Source of the DNA: a virus
Strand: one strand, 5' to 3'
IMG/VR virus record: IMGVR_UViG_3300025674_000191
Span: 1-33,188 of that record
Length of the DNA: 33,188 nt
The notes beneath the pieces were generated by a model, which saw only the letters and a list, made by a program, of their open reading frames with translations, had not been told where the DNA came from and did no database searches. Both the position numbers and the translations under genes were made by a program. Positions 1 through 7,537 of this stretch are shown here, one piece after another. Each line of letters starts with the position of its first letter. Positions within the stretch are counted from its first letter, which is position 1.

Positions 1-551
1 TCTAAAGCATGTTCCCACTGATTACCAGCACCCCACTCTTGTGCTGCTCGTAGGAAGTCATCATAAGCATGAGTAACAGACTTTGCCCGTGAGAGGATCT
101 TCTCGTCGTCTAGGATCTTGTCAAAGACATCAGAGGGGTCAGCATACACATTCTTGATGATGTGGGTGTAGGAGCGACTGTGGACCATCTCCATGGTCTG
201 CCAGATATTCATGGCACCTTCAAGCTCAGGTAGTGAGCAGTATGGCATAAAAGCCATCCCAGGACCACGCCCTTGTACAGAGTCAAGGAGAATCTGGTAT
301 TTAAGATTACTAGTGAAAATGTGTTTCTGGGCATCATTTAGAACTTGATAGTCAGCACGATCTTTCTGAAGAGAAACTTCTTCAGGTCTCCAAAAGTATC
401 CAAGTTGTTGCTGAGTCAGTTTATCAAACACAGGATACTTAAACTTATCGTATCTCTGGACCCCAAGAGGGGGTCCGAAGAACATCTTTTGTTTTGTGCT
501 ATCCAATTGACTAGTGTTAAATACTGTCATTCCATCTACTTTACTACTCAT
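1..551 (-). CDS. nrdB: Ribonucleotide reductase class Ia beta subunit, 3' end cut by window
   Basis: Small subunit of aerobic ribonucleotide reductase; it holds the diiron-tyrosyl radical that NrdA uses to make deoxyribonucleotides. Only the first 183 residues are inside the window. Aligned by eye with E. coli NrdB, W54 (in YFWRPEEV), iron ligand D90 (in LLDSVQGR), E121 and H124 (in TMEMVHSRSYTH) match the conserved residues. The radical tyrosine should be at or beyond the edge. The ATG at 549-551 lies 16 bases after the nrdA stop, so the two are cotranscribed. It fits the T4-like order nrdA-nrdB. No frameshift is seen in the visible part. Confidence 0.95.
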   Translation of the reverse strand, partial: MSSKVDGMTVFNTSQLDSTKQKMFFGPPLGVQRYDKFKYPVFDKLTQQQLGYFWRPEEVSLQKDRADYQVLNDAQKHIFTSNLKYQILLDSVQGRGPGMAFMPYCSLPELEGAMNIWQTMEMVHSRSYTHIIKNVYADPSDVFDKILDDEKILSRAKSVTHAYDDFLRAAQEWGAGNQWEHAL

Positions 552-567
552 TAGTTCGCCGTTTGTT

Positions 568-2889
568 CTAAATTTTGCAACTGTCACAATCTTCCTCCTC
601 TGCACTAAAAATGTCGTCTAATAGATCTTGAATAGATTCTTTCTTCTCCTCTGTTAGTTCTGGTTCATCTCCTCTGCGATCATAAGTATTTTGATAGTAA
701 CTTGTTTTCCATCCATACTTGTAAGTTTTCAGGAAATCATTTGCCATGACAGATACTGGCACCTCATTGTTCTCATAATTCTCTGGATTATAACTCCAGT
801 TGCCAGAAATTGCCTGGTCAAAGAACTTCTGCATTACAGCAACAACTTTGATGTACCCATCATTATCTTTCATGTCCCAAAGAAGAGTGTAGTTATTCTT
901 GAGAGTACCATACTGAGGAACGATTTGCTTGAGTGGTCCCTTCTTTGATTTCTTAACGGACATGTATGCTCTAGGAGGTTCAATTCCATTTGTTGCGTTT
1001 GACACAACGGAACTGCTCTCCGATGGCATCTGTGCGGACAATGTGCTATGTCGCAATCCATATGTTTGAATCTCGGAACGTAAAGTATCCCAATCATAGT
1101 TCAACTCTGTTCCACAAAACTCGTCAATGTCACGTTTGTAAGTATCAATAGGAAGTATGCCGTCAGAATATTTAGTACGATTAAAATATTCACATGCACC
1201 TTTTTCTTTTGCTACTGCATTACTAGACTTAAGTAGATAGTACTGGAAAGCTTCAGACAATTCATGAACTAATTTCCATGCAGTTGGATCATCGTAGTGT
1301 TCTCCGTGCTTGGCAAGATAATGTGCAAGTCCGATATAACCAATACCAAGAGAACGGCGAGCAAGAGTAGAACGTCTTGCTGCTTCTACTGGATAATTTT
1401 GATAGTCAATAAGTTCTTCCAGACCACGGACTGCGAGATCACAGAGACTCTCTAATTCATCAAGTTTATTCAGTTTTCCAACGTTAATAGCAGAGAGAAT
1501 GCACAGAGCAATCTCACCTTCCTTATCATCAATGTGGTTGATAGGATCAGTAGGAAGAGTAATCTCTTGACAAAGGTTACTCATGTTTACCTTATCTTTG
1601 AAAGACGAGTGTGAGTTGCAGTGATCAATATTCATAATGTAAATACGACCAGTCTCTGCTCTCTCTTTTAGGAGATCCAGAATGAGTTCTTGAGCTCCAA
1701 TAGTCTTTCTTGGAAGAGACTGATCTCGTTCATAAGACTCATATAGACTGTCAAATCCAGGAGTGCCAAAAGCATCATACAAACCAGGAACGTCGTGTGG
1801 AGAGAATAGTGAAATCTCTCTATCTTGGATAAATCGTTCATAGAATAGTTTGCTGATTTGAATGCTATAGTCTAACTTACGAACTCTATTATCTTCAGTT
1901 CCTTTATTGTTCTTTAGAACTAAGATGTCTTGGATTTCTTGGTGCCAGATTGGGAAGTGGACAGTTGCGCTTCCACCTCGTATGCCATTTTGAGTGCAGC
2001 ATCTGACAGTGCTCTCAAATTTTTTGAGGAATGGTACAACGCCTGTATGTTGAACTTCTCCACCTCTGATCTTACTGTTGATGCCACGGATTCTGCCTGC
2101 GTTGATACCGATACCCGCCCTTTGTGCAACGTATCTGCCAATAGCCATATCACTGCTAAAGATGCTATCGAGGGTGTCATCAGAATCAATAAGAACACAG
2201 CTAGCAAATTGTCGCAATGGAGTTCGCACTCCCGCCATGATAGGTGTGGGAATGTTGATTTTGTGCTTTGAGATTGCGTCGTAGTATCGTTTGACATAGT
2301 AGAGACGATTGTTATCAGAATAGTTTTGAAATAGAGTGACAGCAATCATCATGTACATATATTGAGGAGTTTCATACACCTCACCACTGCTACGATCCTG
2401 AACCAAATACTTATCAACTACTTGACGAAGACCAGCATAAGTGAATAACATATCACGATCATGGTCTAACCAGGTATCAATTTTTGCCCACTCTTCTGAA
2501 GTATATTTACCAATAATATCTTTATCGTAAACTCTTTTGTCAACACAATTGTTACAATGATCAAGAATACTAGGATGACCATTTACCCAATCAGGTCCAA
2601 ACACTTGCTTACGAACTGCAAACAGCAGCAGGCGAGCAGCAACAAATTGATAGTTAGGATTGTCCAGACTAATAAGGTCACTAGCAGAACGCACCAGGAT
2701 CTCCTGGATGTCCTTCGTTTCAATCCCATCAAAGAACTGCAGACCAGAGTTCATCTCCACCTGAGAGGCGCTCACACCGCTCCCTAGACCCTCACATGCC
2801 TCTTCTACCATCTTGTGGATCTTATCCAGGTTCAGCGCCTCTACAGCGCCATTACGCTTCTTTACTTTAATACTATGCCCGTTTGTCAT
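568..2889 (-). CDS. nrdA: Ribonucleotide reductase class Ia alpha subunit
   Basis: Catalytic subunit that reduces ribonucleoside diphosphates, feeding phage DNA synthesis. The 773 residues are full length for the family. An ATP-cone-like segment sits at about 6-95. The catalytic set is complete: redox pair C231 and C463, the N438-C440-E442 site in SNLCQEI with C440 as the thiyl-radical cysteine, the conserved NATNGIEPPR loop, the radical-transfer tyrosine pair Y731-Y732 in SYYQNT, and the C-terminal thiol shuttle C768/C771. The start overlaps the primase stop by 4 bases (ATGA). Presence of the N-terminal cone suggests ATP/dATP overall-activity control, though whether it still responds cannot be told from sequence. 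Confidence 0.97.
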   Translation of the reverse strand: MTNGHSIKVKKRNGAVEALNLDKIHKMVEEACEGLGSGVSASQVEMNSGLQFFDGIETKDIQEILVRSASDLISLDNPNYQFVAARLLLFAVRKQVFGPDWVNGHPSILDHCNNCVDKRVYDKDIIGKYTSEEWAKIDTWLDHDRDMLFTYAGLRQVVDKYLVQDRSSGEVYETPQYMYMMIAVTLFQNYSDNNRLYYVKRYYDAISKHKINIPTPIMAGVRTPLRQFASCVLIDSDDTLDSIFSSDMAIGRYVAQRAGIGINAGRIRGINSKIRGGEVQHTGVVPFLKKFESTVRCCTQNGIRGGSATVHFPIWHQEIQDILVLKNNKGTEDNRVRKLDYSIQISKLFYERFIQDREISLFSPHDVPGLYDAFGTPGFDSLYESYERDQSLPRKTIGAQELILDLLKERAETGRIYIMNIDHCNSHSSFKDKVNMSNLCQEITLPTDPINHIDDKEGEIALCILSAINVGKLNKLDELESLCDLAVRGLEELIDYQNYPVEAARRSTLARRSLGIGYIGLAHYLAKHGEHYDDPTAWKLVHELSEAFQYYLLKSSNAVAKEKGACEYFNRTKYSDGILPIDTYKRDIDEFCGTELNYDWDTLRSEIQTYGLRHSTLSAQMPSESSSVVSNATNGIEPPRAYMSVKKSKKGPLKQIVPQYGTLKNNYTLLWDMKDNDGYIKVVAVMQKFFDQAISGNWSYNPENYENNEVPVSVMANDFLKTYKYGWKTSYYQNTYDRRGDEPELTEEKKESIQDLLDDIFSAEEEDCDSCKI

Positions 2890-3875
2890 ACTTTCTTCCA
2901 GTCGTTAAATTTAAGGGTTGCTTCTAATCCACTGTAGACATTAGAGTCTACCACATCTTGAACTTTATGTCCAGCAAGGACCATATCATTGATATCCTTT
3001 TGTTGTATTTTCTTTGGCCAAATAACTATCTTATCTCCTTTATCAATGACTTTAGAAATACGTGAGACGATCTCTCTATTGCGTGGTTCATTATCAAATA
3101 TCCAAACATAATTGCTCCAACCAAAAGTTCTAACATCAACATCAGAACCAGCCATAGCAACAGAGTTTTTTAAGAACATAGAATCAAATGGACCTTCAAC
3201 AATATAGACTGGATCTTCTTCTTTTATTCTATCCAGACCAAAGATTTTAGGTTTTTCTTCATCTAGCATGATCGTGATATAGCGTAGTTTTGCTTTAGGA
3301 GCAAGCGATCTGCCTTGATATCCGAAGAGGTTACCTTCTTTATCTTTGAATGGAATAATAATACGGGGACTATCTTGACGCAAAGTATCAAACATCTTCT
3401 TTTGTTTATTTGTCCACTCTTTAAACTTAGGACAATAGTAGAAGTAATCTAGATCTTTGATACCACGTTGCTCAAGATATTCTCTCGCTGGGTGAGAAAT
3501 ATTTAGGTCTGAAATTTTTTCTAGACCAGTATCAGTTTTTACAAAATTAGGTTTTTTAAACACAAAGTTTGGATTTGGAACTGTAGTTCCTTTTCCAGTA
3601 TTGCCATCCTTAAACTTCTCCATGACATATTGATCATGGAGATGGGTATCTTGATCTTTCAAAAAGTTTGCAAGTGTTCTTCCAGCCCCACAATTGTGAC
3701 ACTTAAATACAAAGTTATTCTTAATCTTAAAAATATAACCTCTCGCTTTGTTCTTACGTTTTTGACTATCTCCGCAATATGGACATCTGAAGTTATACAG
3801 ATCTGCCTTCTTGCGAGTAAAAAGAACTAGACGAGAAGATACTAATTGAATATACTTTACGTCAATAAATGACAT
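2886..3875 (-). CDS. 61: DNA primase, T4 gp61-like
   Basis: Makes RNA primers for lagging-strand synthesis together with helicase gp41. A 329-residue protein with an N-terminal zinc ribbon (C31, C34, C59, C62) followed by a Toprim domain: the catalytic glutamate is in YIVEGPFDS (E227) and the acidic FDNE stretch is near 260-263, followed by KDINDM near 293. The order zinc-finger then Toprim is that of phage and bacterial primases. Stop overlaps the nrdA start (ATGA); the 3' end of the upstream membrane-protein gene is 3 bases away. In T4 this gene is also near 41, but here nine genes separate them. Confidence 0.95.
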   Translation of the reverse strand: MSFIDVKYIQLVSSRLVLFTRKKADLYNFRCPYCGDSQKRKNKARGYIFKIKNNFVFKCHNCGAGRTLANFLKDQDTHLHDQYVMEKFKDGNTGKGTTVPNPNFVFKKPNFVKTDTGLEKISDLNISHPAREYLEQRGIKDLDYFYYCPKFKEWTNKQKKMFDTLRQDSPRIIIPFKDKEGNLFGYQGRSLAPKAKLRYITIMLDEEKPKIFGLDRIKEEDPVYIVEGPFDSMFLKNSVAMAGSDVDVRTFGWSNYVWIFDNEPRNREIVSRISKVIDKGDKIVIWPKKIQQKDINDMVLAGHKVQDVVDSNVYSGLEATLKFNDWKKV

Positions 3876-3878
3876 GCA

Positions 3879-4298
3879 TCACAAATAATTCACTGACTCT
3901 ATACTAGCAGTTGTAAGATGTGGTGTCAACACTTTGACTATAGGAGGAACCACTTGCAATACTGTCACAAGAGTTGCTAATACAGCACTGACGCCAATAA
4001 CAAATTTTTGATTTTGATCTACTTTCTTTTGAATTTTATCAATTCTATCACTGGTCTTGGCATGATCTCTACGATTTTCTTCACGTAACTCTTCAATCAT
4101 TTTAATAATAAGTTTGTCCGATCTTTCGTTTTCATCTAAACGATTCTCATGACGTTCCAAAACTATAGCAATCTTATTACTATTTTCAGAAATAGTAGTA
4201 ACTGCTCGTTCAAGTTTGTCAAGCATCTCTTTAGAGAGATCTTCATAAATATCCAGTTTACTTTCTAAAACTGCAAGTTTACCAAGACCCAATGCCAT
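3879..4298 (-). CDS. Hypothetical coiled-coil protein with C-terminal membrane segment
   Basis: Not recognised by name. The 139 residues fall into a charged, heptad-like helical region (about 10-95) and a single hydrophobic segment at about 98-124 (FVIGVSAVLATLVTVLQVVP), then a short polar tail. This long-helix-plus-one-TM plan resembles small phage membrane proteins such as the XhlA-type haemolysin family, but no diagnostic residue proves it. The ATG at 4298 has a good ribosome binding site (AGAGGA, 5-6 bases upstream) and lies 11 bases after the previous gene. A role at the cell membrane is inference only. Confidence 0.8.
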   Translation of the reverse strand: MALGLGKLAVLESKLDIYEDLSKEMLDKLERAVTTISENSNKIAIVLERHENRLDENERSDKLIIKMIEELREENRRDHAKTSDRIDKIQKKVDQNQKFVIGVSAVLATLVTVLQVVPPIVKVLTPHLTTASIESVNYL

Positions 4299-4309
4299 TG
4301 TTTTTCCTC

Positions 4310-5020
4310 TCAGACGTTGCGAATAGCAAAGTCAAGAGCAGATTGATACGTAGAAGCATCTTTGTTCAACATGTATTGGAACTGTTGCTTATGCGTGTCA
4401 TCTAACTGAGCATAACAAGCAGCAATACGTTTTGCTGAGAAGTTATCTAGATTTTGAACTCCGCCATCAGAGAATTGAATCTTTGCAAAAGAACCTTCAC
4501 CTTGTGGATTGAGTTCAGAAGTTGCAACATCCAAAGCAACTTGAATTACATCTTGATTTTCTGTCATAATATTACCTGTTGGTTCAAATGAATTTTTTTG
4601 TTGGACTTTTTTCTGCTGTTCTTTTTCTTTCTTTTTAAAGTCTGAAAGACGAGCTTTCATAAGAGTGTCCATCTCTTTAGTCTTGTTCATCATTTTTTCT
4701 TTTGCTTCTTTGCGTTTCTGCTGAAGCTCTTTTTGACGACCAAGTTTTTTACCTTGTTGAATTTGACGCTGTGCCCTTTCTGTATCGGACACAATAGCCT
4801 CATCAATTTGAGTCTCTATTTGTTCTTTCATTTTTCTACTTTGAATACGATTAAAAAGGGCACGTGCACCTTTAGTGCGACCATCTACTTTATCTTGATT
4901 AGATTTCTTATACTTACGATGTTGTCTTGGATTTACCATAACAAAAGCAGGTGGCAACTGAAGACCAGAACCATCTCCAGCAACCATTTCGTTTAAATTA
5001 AATTTAGACTCTTTAGACAT
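4310..5020 (-). CDS. Hypothetical protein, Lys/Gln-rich helical
   Basis: Not recognised. 236 residues: a proline-containing N-terminus, then a long, strongly charged Lys/Gln/Glu region (about 30-150) likely to form extended helix or coiled coil, then a compact C-terminal part (about 155-236) rich in Ala, Asp and Gln. No catalytic motif, signal peptide or membrane segment is visible. The start overlaps the end of the upstream gene by 28 bases. The late-region neighbourhood (Ig-domain virion protein just upstream) makes a structural or assembly role possible, but nothing in the sequence shows it. Confidence 0.8.
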   Translation of the reverse strand: MSKESKFNLNEMVAGDGSGLQLPPAFVMVNPRQHRKYKKSNQDKVDGRTKGARALFNRIQSRKMKEQIETQIDEAIVSDTERAQRQIQQGKKLGRQKELQQKRKEAKEKMMNKTKEMDTLMKARLSDFKKKEKEQQKKVQQKNSFEPTGNIMTENQDVIQVALDVATSELNPQGEGSFAKIQFSDGGVQNLDNFSAKRIAACYAQLDDTHKQQFQYMLNKDASTYQSALDFAIRNV

Positions 5021-5349
5021 TCTTCGTCAACATCCTCTTTAAGTAAAGGTGGTAATCTATTTAGAAATAACATAAATGCCTTTATTTGAGACCAGTATGT
5101 TGCTTCTGTTTTATAAAAAAGCAGCGGTGTTGCTGCTTCATCAAACACATTATACAATACAATCACATGATTTAGAATAAGGTGGGTCTTCAATTCACCC
5201 GTCGTCTCGTATCTTTTTAGTAGTCTTTTGATGTATTTGAACCTTTTCAGGTCTTCTTCAAAATCACTGTAAGTTACTGACGACGGGTTATTGTAGTTTT
5301 GAATAGCAAAGAAGAGCCAGTTGTCTGGCGTCAATTCATTGAAGTTCAT
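4993..5349 (-). CDS. Hypothetical protein, 118 aa
   Basis: Not assigned to a family. Predicted mainly helical, with aromatic residues early (NWLFFAIQNY) and a central hydrophobic helix (HVIVLYNVFDEAATPLLFY) too polar for a clear membrane span. It lies 5 bases after the Ig-domain protein gene and overlaps the next gene by 28 bases, so it is probably cotranscribed from the late promoter at 6081-6088. No strong ribosome binding site precedes ATG 5349, which fits translational coupling to the upstream gene. Confidence 0.78.
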   Translation of the reverse strand: MNFNELTPDNWLFFAIQNYNNPSSVTYSDFEEDLKRFKYIKRLLKRYETTGELKTHLILNHVIVLYNVFDEAATPLLFYKTEATYWSQIKAFMLFLNRLPPLLKEDVDEECLKSLNLI

Positions 5350-5354
5350 TCAGA

Positions 5355-6041
5355 TCATGCGAAGGTTAGTGTTGCTGCGTCAGAGATAACTTCCTCAGCA
5401 CCAGTGGTTGAGGTAATCTTAACGCGGAACTTATAACCATTCCAGTCTGCCTTAGCAGCAGCAGTAAGTGTAAGGATAGCAGTTGTTGCTCCACTGAATA
5501 CACCAGCGTCGGAAACATTGGTCCAACGTGTGCCACTTGGGGTTTGACGCTGCCACTGATAGAGACCTGTTCCAGAGGAGAAGGTAACAGCAGCACCAGA
5601 AACATCAAATGTTCCAGTGAATGGATCAGCAGCACCAGCAACATCAGCAGGTTGAGTGTTGATGGTGATGGAAGCAGCAGCATCAGCAGCAACTGTATCA
5701 TCAGTATCAGCAACATTAGCAGGAGCATCTTTGAATGCCGCTAGGTGTTGACACTTATGGCGGGTCTCACCAGAAGCATCAGTGTATGAAGTATACTGCC
5801 ACCAACCAGGAGCAGTAAGACCACGCTCCTTATTCTCAGCAAGAGTTGCTTCTACATCATCAATAAAAACAACTCTACTTTGAATTGTTGCATTACCTTC
5901 AGCACCAGCAGTAGCATTGGTATTACCATCATGTGCTACAAGGGTCCCGTCAGACTCGTACTTGGCAACGGAAGCCTTCTCAGTAGTGTTCAAAACTTTA
6001 ATTGATTGTGCTTGCGTTTCAGCACGACTATACAGGGACAT
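5355..6041 (-). CDS. Virion structural protein with C-terminal Ig-like domain
   Basis: 228 residues. The N-terminal half (1-115) looks like a small beta-rich phage structural module. The C-terminal part (about 123-228) reads as an Ig-like domain: ITINTQPAD strand, the YQWQRQ core tryptophan, LTLTAA, then GYKFRVKITSTTG before the last strand. This order is common in phage decoration and tail proteins, where the domain is thought to bind surfaces. A T4-type late promoter (TATAAATA) lies 39 bases upstream and a GGAG ribosome binding site 9-12 bases before the ATG, supporting late expression. The hinge at about 100-140 is Ala/Asp/Thr-rich and coded by repetitive DNA. Virion location is inferred. 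Confidence 0.85.
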   Translation of the reverse strand: MSLYSRAETQAQSIKVLNTTEKASVAKYESDGTLVAHDGNTNATAGAEGNATIQSRVVFIDDVEATLAENKERGLTAPGWWQYTSYTDASGETRHKCQHLAAFKDAPANVADTDDTVAADAAASITINTQPADVAGAADPFTGTFDVSGAAVTFSSGTGLYQWQRQTPSGTRWTNVSDAGVFSGATTAILTLTAAAKADWNGYKFRVKITSTTGAEEVISDAATLTFA

Positions 6042-6080
6042 GGATTCTTACTCCAGTTAATAAACTATTTTTCTAAAATT

Positions 6081-6088
6081 TATTTATA
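6081..6088 (-). promoter_or_regulatory. T4-type late promoter (TATAAATA)
   Basis: Read on the minus strand this is an exact TATAAATA, the T4 late -10 box recognised by gp55-bearing RNA polymerase. It is 39 bases before the ATG of the Ig-domain virion protein. Gene 55 and the clamp gene 45, both needed for late transcription in T4, are in this window. Confidence 0.75.
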
Positions 6089-6091
6089 TTC

Positions 6092-6295
6092 TCAAGCTTC
6101 TTCGCGCTTGAGAATTGCTTTTTCAACTACAGCAAGTAGTTGATCATCCATGTCAGTCTTGGTTAGCGTTACTGCTTTTTTAAGAATAAGGATACAAATT
6201 TCTACGAGTTTTTCTCCAAGTTCTTCATTCTCAGGAATCTTAGCAACAGCGTCTGAAATAATTTTTGATGCAAGTGGTAGTAGAAATGCGAGCAT
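6092..6295 (-). CDS. Small late hypothetical protein, 67 aa
   Basis: Not recognised. A small helical protein with a hydrophobic N-terminus (MLAFLLPLASKII) and a second amphipathic stretch (KLVEICILILKKAV) followed by an acidic and then basic C-terminus. It is too short to call a holin, and no clear full-length membrane span is seen. A late-promoter-like AATAAATA is 24 bases upstream and TTGGAAG provides a ribosome binding site, so expression late in infection is likely. The stop codon lies in a 7-bp inverted repeat (6091-6112). Confidence 0.7.
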   Translation of the reverse strand: MLAFLLPLASKIISDAVAKIPENEELGEKLVEICILILKKAVTLTKTDMDDQLLAVVEKAILKREEA

Positions 6296-6319
6296 GGTAT
6301 GACTTCCAATGAGCTATAC

Positions 6320-6327
6320 TATTTATT
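6320..6327 (-). promoter_or_regulatory. Candidate late promoter (AATAAATA)
   Basis: The minus strand reads AATAAATA, one base from the T4 late consensus TATAAATA, 24 bases before the ATG of the 67-residue gene and overlapping the stop codon of the gene upstream. Placement like the other late boxes here supports it. Confidence 0.55.
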
Positions 6328-6709
6328 TCTTATCTTTCTTTTTTTCAGGCAGTCCTTTATGCTTAGTAGATGCAAAATCTTTTACATCTTTTTTCTTCAT
6401 GCTGGAAGCAACTTTGGCAACCTCAGGCGATGACGGTCCCTCACCTTTTTGAGCAGCTCTAACCATACCCATAAATTTTTGTTGCTTTTTTGATACTGCC
6501 TTTTCAGCAATAACAAGATCAGGATGTTTTGCATACAAAGGACCTTTGTAATTACCTGCAAAAACTACACTTTCATTATTAGGTTTTGTAGTCATACCAG
6601 TTTCACCATCTCTGATGGTGGGCATAACTTCTACATTTCCTTTTTTCTTTGACTTACGTGCTTTATCTTTGCAACCGCACTCTTCTCTGAATTGTTTGAA
6701 TGTCTTCAT
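6323..6709 (-). CDS. DUF3008-like basic protein with capsid-targeting-like N-terminus
   Basis: 128 residues, very Lys-rich. The C-terminal half (about 73-125: SKKQQKFMGMVRAAQKGE, then SSMKKKDVKDFASTKHKGLP) matches what I know of the DUF3008 family, common in marine phages and of unknown function. The first ten residues, MKTFKQFREE, line up one-to-one with the T4 internal-protein targeting peptide MKTYQEFIAE that gp21 protease removes after the glutamate. With its basic character this suggests a DNA-associated protein packaged inside the head; that is inference. The CGC following residue 10 is unusual. Start overlaps the upstream stop by 4 bases (ATGA). Confidence 0.8.
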   Translation of the reverse strand: MKTFKQFREECGCKDKARKSKKKGNVEVMPTIRDGETGMTTKPNNESVVFAGNYKGPLYAKHPDLVIAEKAVSKKQQKFMGMVRAAQKGEGPSSPEVAKVASSMKKKDVKDFASTKHKGLPEKKKDKK

Positions 6710-7305
6710 TTCTTACCCTTCATAGAAATAATCTTGCTGACTTTCTTACGACGCATGTGGAGATACTTGTCAGACTTATCTACATCGCCATCGTTGTCAA
6801 TATCTTTATCCTTTCTATCAGCGTGATCACCCTTTAGTTCTTTGTGATTTACAGGATCTAATTTTTTCTCTGCGAGTTCTTCACCATCATGTGTTAGTTC
6901 GTCACCTGCCTTGACACAATCATCAACTTTCTTGCCGCCCTTCATCTTAGTGCCAGCATACTTATAACCTTTCCAGCAAGCCTTGCCGTCTAGACCCTTG
7001 ACCTTCTCAATGACATAGGTCTCGCCGTCAACCTCATACTCTTCACGCTCAAGAACTTCTACTTCCTCATTCTTGGGAGAACTTTCTTGACCGACATATC
7101 CACCCTTCTTTGCAGTCTTCTTACGCTTTGTAGTATCTTCAATCTCAGCACCATTTGACTGAGGATCCATACCATCAAATGGTGCTTCGCTGATTATAGT
7201 ATTTTGGAAGGTTTCTCCTCCCATCCATCTACCATAAGCTTCCATCAACCCAGACGAAAACTCATCGTTGCTGTTGACGTTATTAATTGGCTTCTGATAT
7301 TTCAT
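6706..7305 (-). CDS. Hypothetical protein with EF-hand-like loop and CWKGY motif
   Basis: 199 residues, function unknown. Two recognisable stretches: around 127-152 a CWKGYKYAGTKMKGGKKVDD segment ending in a second cysteine, a pattern I recall in other marine T4-like phage proteins, and near 170-182 a calcium-loop-like DIDNDGDVDKSDKYL (alternating acidic residues as in EF-hand or dockerin loops), followed by a basic tail. The N-terminus has GLMEAYG, which fits an L-x-E|A prohead-protease site, but is not at the usual position. An exact late promoter lies 27 bases upstream. Structural or head-internal role is only inferred. Confidence 0.78.
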   Translation of the reverse strand: MKYQKPINNVNSNDEFSSGLMEAYGRWMGGETFQNTIISEAPFDGMDPQSNGAEIEDTTKRKKTAKKGGYVGQESSPKNEEVEVLEREEYEVDGETYVIEKVKGLDGKACWKGYKYAGTKMKGGKKVDDCVKAGDELTHDGEELAEKKLDPVNHKELKGDHADRKDKDIDNDGDVDKSDKYLHMRRKKVSKIISMKGKK

Positions 7306-7537
7306 CGTTTAGTAGGGACGTTCTTCTCGTATTATTTATAGATCTAATATTCTTAATCCACTCTCGGAACATCTCACCATCCTCAGAAATAACAATTGCA
7401 TAATTACCACCTACCCTATGGATGTGTCCCTTGTCTCCTGTGCGTGAAGACATAACAGCATCACCTTCACGAAAGACAAGTTGCTGTCTTTGTTGTTGGC
7501 GTAGTGCTTCCTCACGTAGTTTTTTGAAATCTTTCAT
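7283..7537 (-). CDS. Small KOW/SH3-like protein with capsid-targeting-like N-terminus
   Basis: 84 residues. The first ten, MKDFKKLREE, followed by Ala, align with the T4 internal-protein leader MKTYQEFIAE|A. After a Gln-rich linker (residues 12-20), the core FREGDAVMSSRTGDKGHIHR with GGNYAIVISEDGEMFREW behind it looks like a small KOW or SH3-like barrel, a fold often used for nucleic acid or protein binding. Start overlaps the upstream stop by 4 bases; its own end overlaps the next gene by 23. A late promoter is embedded in its 3' half. Function unknown. Confidence 0.78.
   Translation of the reverse strand: MKDFKKLREEALRQQQRQQLVFREGDAVMSSRTGDKGHIHRVGGNYAIVISEDGEMFREWIKNIRSINNTRRTSLLNDEISEAN
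7333..7340 (-). promoter_or_regulatory. T4-type late promoter (TATAAATA)
   Basis: Exact TATAAATA on the minus strand, 27 bases before the ATG of the 199-residue protein and inside the coding region of the gene upstream. It would express the 199-residue and DUF3008-like genes separately from the upstream large genes. Confidence 0.7.

Noticed and set aside
5366-5728. 120-codon minus-strand Leu-rich frame
   Set aside because: Frame-shifted shadow of the Ala-rich repetitive part of the Ig-domain protein; looks like a membrane protein only because GCA/GCT repeats shift to Leu codons.
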